Source: Alisma plantago-aquatica
Taxonomy: Eukaryota; Streptophyta; Magnoliopsida; Alismatales; Alismataceae
Reading direction: 5' to 3'
Length of the DNA stretch: 64,000 nt
Assembly: GCA_963693085.1 (NCBI GenBank)
Contig: OY856411.1
Coordinates: 64,972,001-65,036,000 of the forward strand
Every line of letters begins with the position of its first letter. Positions within the stretch are counted from its first letter, which is position 1. Below, piece after piece: positions 11,692 through 22,449 of this stretch. Below the pieces are notes generated by a model, which worked only from the letters and a program-made list of their open reading frames with translations, searched no databases and was not told the DNA's origin. Both the position numbers and the translations under genes were made by a program.

Positions 11692-14600
11692 CTAAAATTG
11701 TGATCTTTTATCAATTAACAATCCTTCATTGTGATCTCCGCACACATATAAGTCATCATTAGCTTCAATATTTTGTGGAGTTGGCAACCCAACTGAGAAT
11801 GGACTGGACTCATCATACTTATCATAGTACTCTTCTTTATCTATAGGATCTTCAATGAATTGTCTTTTACCATGAAGAACAACCGACCATTTATCATTCG
11901 CAGGATCATCGATATAGAATATTTGTTTCGCATGTGATGCCAATATGAATGGTTCACCCTTCTCACCAATCTTTTCAAAGTTCACCAAAGTCAAACCCAA
12001 TTCATCCACTATAACTCCTTTGGTGTTATCAACCCAATTACATTTAAAGAGCGAAATTTTTAAATCTATGTAGTCAAACTCCCAAATGTCCTCAATGACA
12101 CCGTAATATGACATTTTAGCTTCACGTGGACTCTTATCCTTTGCACTTGCAAAGTACATAGTCGACGCTTGAAGAGTGACCCCACTATTTTGGACGACAC
12201 TCTTATCATCTTGGCGCTTTGTGTAATATGTGAATCCATTAATGTCAAACCCTTCATAAGACATAACATTCGGTTTTGGTTTAAAGGCGAGGCATTTGAT
12301 AGTTTCTGTAATATCATTTGGTGTTTGAGATAGTTGATGTAAGACTTTATCTTCAAACCACTTAGTAAAAGTCTTATTATGCTCTCTAGCAAGCCACATT
12401 GAACTTGCTCGAGGATGTTGTATCTTTATGAAATTGGTATGTTCCTCGATATAAACACTCACTTCGTCCATATTGTGTAAAATATACAAGTGAGCTTGTT
12501 CCAACTGCTCACGGCTGATTACTTTCACCCGTGATCCCAAAATTCCTTTGCCCTCCTCAATATTCTTGTCATTATCAGGAGTGTCATTACCACTGAGAAA
12601 GTCATTGCAAAAATCCATAACCTCTCTCGCCACATAACCTTCAATAATACTCCCTTCAGGCCGATAACGGTTTCGAACATCACCTTTAAAAACGCTCATG
12701 TATCGTTCAAAGGGATACATCCAATGCAAGAAAACTGGTCCCAACATTTTCACTTCCCTAGTCAAGTGGACAACAAGATGTACCATGATATCAAAGAACG
12801 AAGGAGGGAAATACATCTCAAGCTGACATAGGGTAACAACCACTTCTCTTTGCAAATTATCGAGAGTATCAGGGTCAATAACTTTACTGCATAGACTGTT
12901 GAAAAAGAAACAAAGTCTGGTAATTGCAAACCTTACATGCTTCGGCAATATAGATCGAGTTGCCACGGGTAATATTTGTTGCATTAGAGTGTGACAATCA
13001 TGAGATTTAAGACTTATCAACTTCATATCTTTCATTGATACCAATCTACGGATGTTGGATGAGTAACCATGTGGCACCTTAACATTTACCAAGCATTCAC
13101 AAAAAGTTTTCTTCTCCTTTCTAGACAACGTGTAACAAGAGGGAGGTAAGTATGTTCTTTTACTACCCATTTCACGTAATTCTGTTAATTCTGACCTTAT
13201 TCCCATTTCACGTAGGTCCAGTCTGGATTTTATCCCATCTTTAGTCTTACCTGGTATATTTAACAGAGTACCAATGATGCTATCACAGACATTTTTCTCA
13301 ACATGCATTACATCGATACAATGCCTGACTGTCAAAGAACTCCAATAAGGAAGATCCCAAAATATTGACTTCTTCTTGAATGAAGAATTGTCACTCTGTG
13401 TGGCCATACTACATTGTGATTTCTTACCAAATTCATTGACAATGTCTTTTACTCTTTCATAAACAACATCCCCTGGTATAGGTTTAGGTGCACTCCGTTC
13501 ATCATTCCATGCATTGAATGCTTTGCGCTTCCTACGATACGGATGGAATTTTGAAAGAAACCTTCGATGACCAAGATATACAGTCTTGCCGCCATGTTTT
13601 AGTCTTATTGAATCAGTGTTTTCTTCACATATAGGACACGCTTTAGCTCCTTTGACACTATATCCAGACAAATTCCCATATGCTGGAAAGTCATTAATAG
13701 TGCAAAACAACATAGCGTGCAAACGAAATGTCTCTCTTGCTGAAGCATCATAGGTCATCACACCTTCAGCCCAAAGTTTCTTTAAGTCATCAATCAAAGG
13801 TTCAAGATAAACATCGATATCATTTCCGGGTTGTTTAGGGCCCGATATCAACAATGACAACATAACGTACTTATTTTTCATACACATACAGGGAGGAAGA
13901 TTGTATATAACAAGCATGACTGGCCAAGTGCTATGTTGGCTGCTCAATGTCCCGTACAGATTCATCCCATCTGTACAAAGCCCAAGTCTTAGATTCCTAT
14001 CTTCTTCACCAAATTTGGGGTACAATAGATCAATCTTCTTCCACTGTGGGGAATCAGACGCATGTCGCAGGATCCCATCATTATTTTTCTTAACATCTGC
14101 ATGCCACCTCAAATTCTTCACATCTTTCGGATTTGCAAACAAGCGTTGAAACCGTGATATTATAGGTAGATACCACAACACCTTGGCAGGAGAACCAGTT
14201 TTGGACTCCCCCGAAGTCGTCAATTTATACCGTGACGCACCACATTTTGGACAATCTTTCAAATCTACATAGTCCTTTTGAAATAATACACAATCATTCG
14301 GGCATGCGTGTATCTTCTTGGCCTCCATTCCCATTGGGCACAACATTTTCTTTACCTGGTATGTTGAGATTGGCAGCTCGTTTCCTTCAGGAAGCATTTC
14401 TTTCAACAAAGTCAACAATGAAGTGAAGCTTTTGTCGCTCCATCTATTGTTAGCTTTCAACTTATACAATCTCAACACAGCGCTAAGCTTCATAAACTTA
14501 GCACAGCCTGTGTATAACGGTATCTCAGCATCATGCACAATGTTTCTAAAGATAGGAGGTGGATCGGTGTGCTCTACCCTACAACTATCCAGCATCGCAT

Positions 14601-14940
14601 CAACGATGTCTGTTGGAACTGGTTCGTTCACATTTACGTCATCGGAGGCAATTTCTTCTTCCACCCAAGCACTGCTATCGACATCTACTGGTTTCGATTT
14701 TGAAATCTCTCCATGCCAGTGCCATTCTGTATAGCCTTGTACAATCCCGTTGCACATGACATGACTTTTGATTTCCTCACCAGTGTTGACTTTCAAGTTG
14801 TTACCGCAATGCCTACATGGACAGTAGAACCTATCTGTAGGTTTTTTCCTATGTTCCTCGGAAAATCTAATAAACTGATCAAGACCAGATATAAACTCTG
14901 GGGTGCAACGATTACGAATGCACATCCATGATCTATCCAT
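11692..14940 (-). CDS. TNP2-type (TNPD) CACTA transposase
   Basis: A single uninterrupted frame of 1082 residues; the start ATG at 14940 gives the usual N-terminus MDRSWM. Domains in order: transposase-associated zinc-binding domain, residues 3-76 (CPCRHCGN, then C63 and HWHGE); a CPNDC...CPKCG cluster, 213-233; TNP2 domain, about 270-480, with CTDGMNLYG (D324), NDFPAYG (D417) and the CPICEE cluster; DVMHVEKNV, 543-551; DUF4218-like region, about 640-770 (LHWMYPFERYM, NRYRPEGSI); DUF4216-like region, about 945-1025 (LFKCNWVD, QIFYIDD). TNP2 proteins carry out CACTA excision and integration through an RNase-H-like DDD/E core; I infer D324 and D417 as part of it. The next gene (8125-11568) lies 123 bp downstream on the same strand. 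Nothing in the frame looks broken, so it may be functional. Confidence 0.96.
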   Translation of the reverse strand: MDRSWMCIRNRCTPEFISGLDQFIRFSEEHRKKPTDRFYCPCRHCGNNLKVNTGEEIKSHVMCNGIVQGYTEWHWHGEISKSKPVDVDSSAWVEEEIASDDVNVNEPVPTDIVDAMLDSCRVEHTDPPPIFRNIVHDAEIPLYTGCAKFMKLSAVLRLYKLKANNRWSDKSFTSLLTLLKEMLPEGNELPISTYQVKKMLCPMGMEAKKIHACPNDCVLFQKDYVDLKDCPKCGASRYKLTTSGESKTGSPAKVLWYLPIISRFQRLFANPKDVKNLRWHADVKKNNDGILRHASDSPQWKKIDLLYPKFGEEDRNLRLGLCTDGMNLYGTLSSQHSTWPVMLVIYNLPPCMCMKNKYVMLSLLISGPKQPGNDIDVYLEPLIDDLKKLWAEGVMTYDASARETFRLHAMLFCTINDFPAYGNLSGYSVKGAKACPICEENTDSIRLKHGGKTVYLGHRRFLSKFHPYRRKRKAFNAWNDERSAPKPIPGDVVYERVKDIVNEFGKKSQCSMATQSDNSSFKKKSIFWDLPYWSSLTVRHCIDVMHVEKNVCDSIIGTLLNIPGKTKDGIKSRLDLREMGIRSELTELREMGSKRTYLPPSCYTLSRKEKKTFCECLVNVKVPHGYSSNIRRLVSMKDMKLISLKSHDCHTLMQQILPVATRSILPKHVRFAITRLCFFFNSLCSKVIDPDTLDNLQREVVVTLCQLEMYFPPSFFDIMVHLVVHLTREVKMLGPVFLHWMYPFERYMSVFKGDVRNRYRPEGSIIEGYVAREVMDFCNDFLSGNDTPDNDKNIEEGKGILGSRVKVISREQLEQAHLYILHNMDEVSVYIEEHTNFIKIQHPRASSMWLAREHNKTFTKWFEDKVLHQLSQTPNDITETIKCLAFKPKPNVMSYEGFDINGFTYYTKRQDDKSVVQNSGVTLQASTMYFASAKDKSPREAKMSYYGVIEDIWEFDYIDLKISLFKCNWVDNTKGVIVDELGLTLVNFEKIGEKGEPFILASHAKQIFYIDDPANDKWSVVLHGKRQFIEDPIDKEEYYDKYDESSPFSVGLPTPQNIEANDDLYVCGDHNEGLLIDKRSQF

Positions 14941-15075
14941 TCTATGATCAGAGAAAACAAGTATATATTAGGAAACAAGTATATATTAGGAAAAGATTAG
15001 GGTATACACTTACATCCTAAGTGTATAATGTGATGTCATTCTTATATATAATAAATGTGTACCACCTATCCCATC

Positions 15076-15867
15076 CTTGAACACCTAATCTCACTAGTAA
15101 GTGTATAATGTGTATTGGGTTTTCAAGAAAATTTCGGCAGCATTTCCCCGCTGTTCTCTAAGTACATATGTACTTAGAGAACAAACGGGGAAATGCTACT
15201 GAAATTTTCTCGAAAACCCAATACACATTATACACTTACATCCTAAGTGAGATTAGGTGTTCAAGAACAGTCCCAAACCGGGGACTATCCAAGATTTACT
15301 CCTAATGAGTCAATCTTGGACGGGTTTCTAGGCCAACAAACACATTTGATGTCATTCTTATATATAATAAATGTGTACCACCTATCCCATCCTTGAACAC
15401 CTAATCTCACTAGTAAGTGTATAATGTGTATTGGGTTTTCGAGAAAATTTCGGCAGCATTTCCCCATTTGTTCTCTAAGTACTACCGAAATTTTCTCGAA
15501 AACCCAATACACATTATACACTTACATCCTAAGTGAGATTAGGTGTTCAAGAACAGTCCCAAACCGGGGACTATCCAAGATTTACTCCTAATGAGTCAAT
15601 CTTGGACGGGTTTCTAGGCCAACAAACACATTTGATGTCATTCTTATATATAATAAATGTGTACCACCTATCCCATCCTTGAACACCTAATCTCACTAGT
15701 AAGTGTATAATGTGTATTGGGTTTTCAAGAAAATTTCGGCAGCATTTCCCCGCTGTTCTCTAAGTACATATGTACTTAGAGAAAAAACGGGGAAATGCTA
15801 CCGAAATTTTCTCGAAAACCCAATACACATTATACACTTACATCCTAAGTGAGATTAGGTGTTCAAG
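15076..15867. repeat. Three-copy tandem array of long hairpins upstream of the transposase
   Basis: Three palindromes lie at 15076-15265, 15392-15551 and 15678-15867, separated by a conserved spacer containing CCAAGATTTACTCC and TATATATAATAAATGTG. Each arm runs from CTTGAACACCTAATCTCACT inward through TAAGTGTATAATGTGTATTGGG and AAATTTCGGCAGCATTTCCCC. The outer copies keep the centre GTACATATGTAC; the middle copy lacks about 30 bp there. Unit periods are 316 and 286 bp. The array lies 136 bp upstream of the transposase ATG (minus strand), in its leader or promoter region. Partial repeats flank it on both sides (15018-15060 and 15950-15977). Confidence 0.9.
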
Positions 15868-16289
15868 ATCAGTCCCAAACCGGGGACTATCCAAGATTTA
15901 CTCCTAATGAGTCAATCTTGGACGGGTTTCTAGGCCAACAAATACATGTGTTGTCATTCTTATATATAATAAATGTCTATAAAGTACAGGCAACATGGTT
16001 AATCCTAATCAACAGAGCATTATTAAATAATAAATCAAGAAATCAATATACATCCTAAAGTGCCACAAATCATATAATAACATTAAACGCTACTCAAGTC
16101 CTAATCTAGAGTTTAGGTTTCCTTATTATCCTGTTATCATTAGGGTTATTCTTGAACCCCCAATTCCTAAGTTCATTGATTTAATGACATAAAAAGATCT
16201 AGTTCATATTATGTTTAGCCATGATTATAAAACTATCATGTTATGATATTAGGACCACTTAAAGAAGATTAGGCACATTAAGCAAGTAG

Positions 16290-16745
16290 AGTAGGGAGTC
16301 AATTTCGCGCAAGCAGATTAGGCAAGCAGATTAGGTCGGCACATAAAGAACCAATTTCGCGCCTGGGCAAGCAGAGTAGGGCGGCAGGTACCTGGGCAAG
16401 CAGAGTAGGGCAAGGTCGAGCTGGTTGAGTACGTGGGCGGCGACCGGCGAGCTCCAGAACCAGCAGTAGCGACTCCGACGAGCAGGGAGCGTCAGCGGCG
16501 GCAGGCAGGCAGGCGGCCAGGCGGCGGCAGGCAGGCAGCGGCCAGGCGGAGGAGAAGGAGAAGGGGGTGCGGCGGCGGAGGAGAAGGAGAAGGGGGCACC
16601 GGAGAAGGGGGCGCTGGAGTAGCAGTGGCGGCACGGCGGCGCTGTCGTGTAGAAGAAGGAGCAGAGAGTCGGGCGACAGCAGAGAAGAAATCGCTCGCAA
16701 TGAAATAGAAGAAAGGGGAAGAGTCGGGTGATCGAGGGTTATGAA
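16290..16745 (-). promoter_or_regulatory. GC-rich segment, probable promoter/leader region of the CACTA genes
   Basis: It is far richer in G+C than the rest of the element, with GGCGGCAGGCAGGCAGG and GGAGGAGAAGGAGAAGGGGG runs and a duplicated TGGGCAAGCAGAGTAGGGC. It lies just inside the right subterminal array and upstream of both minus-strand genes, where CACTA elements have their promoter and 5' leader. Open frames cross it on both strands, but they are low-complexity and match nothing I know. Confidence 0.5.
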
Positions 16746-16751
16746 GTTCCC

Positions 16752-17165
16752 AAATAGCGTCGGTTGTTTACAACAACCGACGCCTAAACAACTTTAGCGT
16801 CGGTTGTTTGCAACAACCGACGTCCAATTGGACGATATTTTCATGAAAAATGTTTGGCGGGAACCACCTTCAGCGTCGGTTATACAAGGATAACCGACAC
16901 TGAACGTGACATTTTCCGTGCAAATTTTCATCGCACATAGGCGTCGGTTTTCTAGGTATATAACCGACGCTGACAATGACACTATTTTTTTATCGAAATA
17001 TGGATTTCGCGGGCGACTTTAAGCGTCGATTTTTTATAAACCACCGACGCTTAATACAAAGCGGTACCCACATCTGGCTGGTCTTCGAATATAGACGTCG
17101 GTTTGCTTAAACAACCGACGCCTTATATGTTAGGCGTCGATTTTTCTTAATAACCGACGCCCAGA
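16752..17165. repeat. CACTA right subterminal repeat array
   Basis: At least ten copies of GGCGTCGGTT or AGCGTCGGTT and the inverse AACCGACGCC/T are arranged as short hairpins with loops such as TTTACAACA. It uses the same motif as the left array, so both ends can be bound by the same protein. Unlike the left array it does not form one long palindrome. Confidence 0.9.
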
Positions 17166-17183
17166 AAAGTGACACTGAATGCT

Positions 17184-17198
17184 ATTTCTGTAGTAGTG
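17184..17198. repeat. CACTA right terminal inverted repeat
   Basis: ATTTCTGTAGTAGTG, followed by TAT (17199-17201), the duplicate of 7358-7360. Confidence 0.95.
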
Positions 17199-17201
17199 TA
17201 T

Positions 17202-17904
17202 GATCATATAGGTTCACAAAGTTCCTTATAAATGAAAGAGTTAAGGAACACTAGAGCATAGTCTTCTAGTAGTTGTTCTTTGGATGCAATATTTACATTC
17301 TTTGTTATTTCAATTATATTGTTTTAGAACTGCTCAGTGTAGTATTTATTGTTGTTAAATTTCATATCGTTTACTCAAAGTTATATCTGTAATCACATTA
17401 GTGCCTTAGACTGTTTCTTTGAAGTACTCATTCACTGAGCGAGTAGGCTCACCCCTCTACTAAAACATTTTAGGGTTAACCGCGTGGACTTGAAGATGGT
17501 CAGAGCATCAGTGTAGATCTACCACAAGAGTTAAGTACAAGATTAGTTGAGTCAGTCGGTCCTTATCACTCTAGGTCCTAAGTAAGAGATAAGAGAGAGA
17601 GTTGTAATTACGATGTGTAATATTATTCCTCTTTTGAAATTATATGCTAATTAGTAGGTCTTATGTGCATAAGGTGTGAGAGACATCATGAATGTTTATA
17701 CATGTATCTTTACTATTAAAGTCTGATTAGTAAAAGAAATGTTCAGATTCCCTTGTTAAGATGATTTATGTGGTTCAATGTGAAGAAACAAGAGTTTTAA
17801 CAGAAAAGAAAAAAAAAGTTAAGGGTGTTCTTTGTATTACATATAAATCCTAATTTATGCTCTAATCTCATGATTAGTGGAAATTGTGAGATCGGGGTGT
17901 AACA
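17202..17904 (+). repeat. LTR B, 3' part
   Basis: Continuation of 4484-7360 beyond the CACTA insertion. It aligns with 1220-1901 and 21740-22449, for example GAGCGAGTAGGCTCACCCCT. It ends GGGTGTAACA at 17904, followed directly by the primer-binding site TTGGTATCAAAGC. Confidence 0.8.
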
Positions 17905-19560
17905 GCTTGGTATCAAAGCTTAGGGTGAGTTGTCAAGGACCATTAAGTTAGTAAGTTAGAGTACTAAGTGTGGCAGATAGGAGATGTTTTGATATTAGCT
18001 TTGGGGATTTGAGTATTTAGATATCCTGGCCTGATATCTGAGTACTTGAATCAACCAGTACAAGCTACTCTGTCTATTCTTTCACGTATACCCTGGCGAG
18101 GTATACAGTGGAAGAATGGGCTAGAGAGGAACCCTTGAAATGTTAGGGTTAGAAAACGAGAAAAGTAACAAGAATTAGGAACATAAAAATAAAAGGAGAT
18201 AGAACTTACATTTCATAATGTTTTTTATGTTGGAAATGAATAGAAATGCTCTTATATGTTTGAATTGAAATATTCAGTACTTTGAAATATATATGGGTCT
18301 TTAAGATTTGTTGCACACTATGCAGTTGTAGCATTTATTGATTTCATTCTTTGTAACATGTAGATTAGAAATCATCTTTGAATGATCTTTCCTTAGTAGA
18401 TAAGTTTTCTTCCACACTTTTGAGATGAATAGAAGTTGAGTAATCCTCAGTAGTTCTTGGCTTCAGGACTTTAGGTTTGGCCTGGTCTGGCTGGCAGGAT
18501 GCGTTACTGGGATCTAATGACTCCTATTAATAGTATAATAAGAATAGACTCTGGATAATTAGACCCACATTAGAGTGAGAATGTACATACAGTAAGATGT
18601 TGAAATAGATGGGCAAGATCAGAACAACTAAGAATCAGGTGAAACTGGTATCTGAGGTTCAATTTTGGGGCCTCATATGAGAAACCCTTAATTGGGAATA
18701 AAGGAACATGATATAAGGTTCATAATCAGTTTATTGATTAATATTATATGAGCTATACATATGAAATATAGAAAAGATATGTGAAATGTATGTATGGTTC
18801 TAGATAGCAAGAATCGATCATGAAGAATGGATCATATAATTGAGTATAATGCTTTTATGAACTCTAAAGCAAAGGCTAAGTAGAAGAATAGAGTTGAGCA
18901 TTCAATAGGTCCATAGAAGTGAAGACTCTTCAAAAGAGTAAAAGTGAAGAGAATCATATGATCATATAATTCATAAGACTAGAACAACAAACTAGTTTCT
19001 AAGTGAAGAACATAGGTGTAGTTTAACGAATGAATAAGTCATACAAGGGTAGACTATATTCAGGAGGGAAAACTTGATTGAAAGAGAAACTATGTTTGGC
19101 CCATGCATGATCCCTTTGATTTAAAATGAAGAATATTGAAGGTATTAAGGGAATGTTTGAATACAAGAATTCTAAGTCTCAAAATCATCTTCTCTCTCAT
19201 ATATTCCTAACAATAGCAAGGTGGGAATGAAATGATAAGAAAATGAATCATATATGATGCATAACTACCTTGGTAGGGTCATCTAGTGAATGTAATAGTG
19301 ACATACATTACGATGAAGTGCGATAAGAAATAAATTCTTGTGTGATAGCAAGAATGATGAATAATCTATTCTTACCTTGAATGTTTTAATGTTAGGGATG
19401 TTTATTGTATATGATCAAAATGAGAAGGAGAGGTAGCAAAACATAAGTAGTAAAGAATGAGGAGAGAGATAAAGGAAAACACTAGCTTTGTGTAATATGT
19501 GAACTCGTTTTTAGAAGTATGCTTTGTTGAAGGCATACTAAGGTATGTAAGTTGGTTCTA
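17905..19560 (+). mobile_element. Internal domain B of the LARD-like element, non-coding
   Basis: It opens with the tRNA-Met-type primer-binding site TTGGTATCAAAGCTTAGG. It is collinear with 1902-4480 but shorter, having lost blocks corresponding to about 3260-3600 and 3780-4230. No coding capacity is visible. Confidence 0.65.
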
Positions 19561-20364
19561 TGTATGATTTCAATGTATTTGTGCAAGCTATATGTTAATT
19601 AAAGGTGTATGATAGTTGTAGTAATTCATACCAGATATGCATCCTAGTATTGTGTATTTGTGATATGGTGATACAGTTTGGATAATGACGGAAGACATGG
19701 AGGGATATCCTGAATAAGGTAGTTATACCTACTCACTCATATTAATAGAAGGGATGTTAATCAAATTGTGTTGATAAGTAACCCTAATGAGGTATATCTT
19801 GTGTTGATAAGTGATGGTAACTGGGTATGAACAAAGCTTGAATGACTAATACAATCATGGATTACTTTGTTACTGTTGTTGAAACCCTAGTATGATATAA
19901 CCTGATGGTTACACCTTGACTTATGTGTGGGTTCATACTGAGGATAGTATGGAATGCGATAGTAATGCTTCCATGAACCAATGGGGATGCCAAGAGTAAT
20001 ACTTTACAATTGTTATTGAACCTAGTTTTTCAACTCAAGACTGTTTTGCTATCTGAGTAGCACGTTGTTAAAATTCAAAACAACATGGTGAATTCTCTTT
20101 TTTCACTTAAAGGTGATACAGAACAATAGAACATATTGAGCCATATAAATTGAGACGGTTGTATCAAATTATCAGTGTTGAGATAATATCTCAAGAGTAT
20201 GCAATATTCAAATAGTTGTTTATCTGTTTATCCTATGTTTGACTGTGGCATAAAGAGTTGCTTGATATCAGTGAGAACTATTTCAAATATGTTGTGAGCT
20301 AGTAAAGAATTAAAGGATTTAATGTTGAAAACTACATTCAGGTATGAAATACAAGAATATAATG
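19561..20364. other. Unassigned stretch between internal domain B and LTR C
   Basis: It has no similarity by eye to the LTR B start (4484-5440), which is what should stand here in an intact element, and no credible open frame. It may be replaced or rearranged sequence, or a family-specific LTR start. Nothing else is seen in it. Confidence 0.4.
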
Positions 20365-22449
20365 ACATGGAAGATTTTAGAAAGAAGAAACTGCGGATTT
20401 CGCTAGGATTTGGATATGGATTCGAGATCTTGATAGAAGGGCTACATTTTTAAGGTGTTTTAACACCTTAGGGTGAGTGGGTACTTCCTGTAAATAGTAG
20501 ATCACATGAAAATGAGTTAAATCGTCAAATATCTTCAATTGTTTAGCATGCGAGTACAAACACTAAGTTGCCTTTTTGATCTAGCTTTTGCAAGATGATA
20601 TGAAATGGATTATTTCTCTATTATGATGAATTTTAGATTATGAAATTACATTATAAATGATTGCAATCCATCTAAATGAGAATTCTTAAAGTAGTTGTAG
20701 TGGTTACATGAATATATTGAAATCTAAGATTTTCGACTATGATTGAAATTGTTGTATAATTGAATAAAGACGTTTGTCTAGTTGAATCTCTTTGGTTACA
20801 AATGATTGTTTTATTTGTGTGTGTATTGCTTATATGTTAGATAAGATCTTGGATTTCATCTGATGATATCAATGTTTGCTTGATATATCAGTAAGAGTGT
20901 AGAAACCCAAGTTTAGTTCATTGCACGATTTCATATATATATTCAATTATATGTGAATTGCTGAGAGCAATTCTTATTGAATGATGTTATGATGTATTCA
21001 ATCCTTATGCAAGTTATGTGATAAGTGAATGAGATAAATGAAAACCTAATGATAGAGTGTTCAGTGAAACAAGTATTGTGATATCAATGTTTCTAAGTTT
21101 GAGATGTGGTGATGCTTAACAGTTCAGTTGTGGTAATGTTATCAGATGGTTTATGAAATGAACGGTTTACAAAGATGAACAAAGATATGTTGATGTAATG
21201 ATTGAATTGTGAATTCAAAGAGTGAATTGGACATTTAGATGCCCTGAACACTATAGAATCCTCACAGGATGAGGCATGCACTGTGAGGAGGAAATGGCTT
21301 CCTGATTAGAGGTAGTCTAGATCGAGGTAAGTTGGAGTGCACCAGTAGGGTGCAGGGGCCTTGACCAGTAGGGCAGACTCCTTACAGTTGTATGGTATCC
21401 AACACCAACCAGAGATGCTGGTGGTACCTATGTAACATGTTGAGTGGTTAGTGGTCAGTAGGTCCATTGATGCACAATAAGCATGAGGGCTTTGACTCAC
21501 CGCCTGAGTACCCAAGCTTAGAGGTGAGTCTGATATATACAGATGCTCCCATTAGCCGCCGAAAGGCAGACGTGCCGAGGCCCACTGCAGACGGGGTCTT
21601 ACTTATTGGATAGGCTAAGGAACCTGGGCATGCTTCTAAGCCTTGTACAGTGAGATCGTAGCTTGCTAAGATTCTTTCACATGTTGTGGTAAACCTCATG
21701 TAGGTTCAACGCGTAATAAGATGAATGAGATGTTAAACAAGTGTACGTAGTTATTCAATTATTATTTATTTTTTTGAGTTATTACCTCTCTTTTAGATTA
21801 ATCAAGCATGTTCATATATTGATTCACTCTTGTAGATATCTAGAGTATCCTACCATATTTATGATTGTCAATGATTAGACTCTTTAAATCTTGATGTTGT
21901 TATAATTGATATCAGTTGCTTGGAAATATATCTATAATTATATAAGTGATTTAAACTATTTTTTTGAAGTAATCATTCACTGAGTGAGTAGGCTCACCCC
22001 TCTACTTAACATTTTTAGGGAAACCATGTGGACTTGAAGAAGGTCAAAGCATCAGAGTCGATCTACCACATGAGTTAAGTATGAGATTAGTTAAGTTTTG
22101 TCGGTCCCTGTCACTTTAGGTCCTTGTATAGATGTGAGAGAGTTGTAAATGATGTTTTGTATCTTTGTTTCCTTAATAAGAGAGAATGTATCTTATTATC
22201 ATGTCATATGTACTTGGAAGAGTGAGAAATAGAATGAATGTATGGATGTGTATCATTAATGTTGAGATCATATTAGAGTAATCAAAGTTTAATTCTCTTG
22301 TAAAGTTTATTTATGTGATTGTATGCGAGAAAATAAAGAGTTTGATATAAAAAAGAAAAAAAATGGGAGTGAACTTTGTATTAAGTATAATCCTCAAACT
22401 CATGCCCACATCTCATGAATAGTTGTAATCTTGGGATGTGGGTGTGACA
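20365..22449 (+). repeat. LTR C (5' end unclear)
   Basis: From 20551 it is near-identical to LTR A (1-1901). From 20365 to 20550 it matches LTR B from about 5440 (GGTGTTTTAACACCTTAGGG, GTGAGTGGGTACTTCCT). It ends GGGTGTGACA at 22449 and is followed by unrelated sequence without a primer-binding site, as expected for a 3' LTR. Confidence 0.75.

Larger units (their letters stand above)
7361..17198 (-). mobile_element. Complete CACTA (En/Spm) DNA transposon
   Basis: The element is 9838 bp. It begins CACTACTATAGAAAC and ends with the inverse of CACTACTACAGAAAT (13 of 15 matching). It is flanked by the 3-bp duplication TAT at 7358-7360 and 17199-17201. CACTA termini with a 3-bp duplication define the superfamily. 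Both ends carry arrays of GGCGTCGGTT/AACCGACGCC subterminal motifs, the usual binding sites for the element's own DNA-binding protein. Inside are two minus-strand genes: TNP2 transposase (11692-14940) and a Transposase_24/Ulp1 gene (8125-11568). It sits inside LTR B and is therefore younger than that LTR. Intact ends, target duplication and transposase frame suggest a fairly recent insertion. Confidence 0.97.

Noticed and set aside
13901..14931. Plus-strand open frames across the transposase
   Set aside because: Shadows of the TNP2 coding strand.
16299..16708. Open frames of 133 and 91 codons in the GC-rich part of the CACTA element
   Set aside because: Low-complexity Leu/Arg/Ala-rich products on opposite strands, arising from high G+C; no motif, better seen as leader or promoter.
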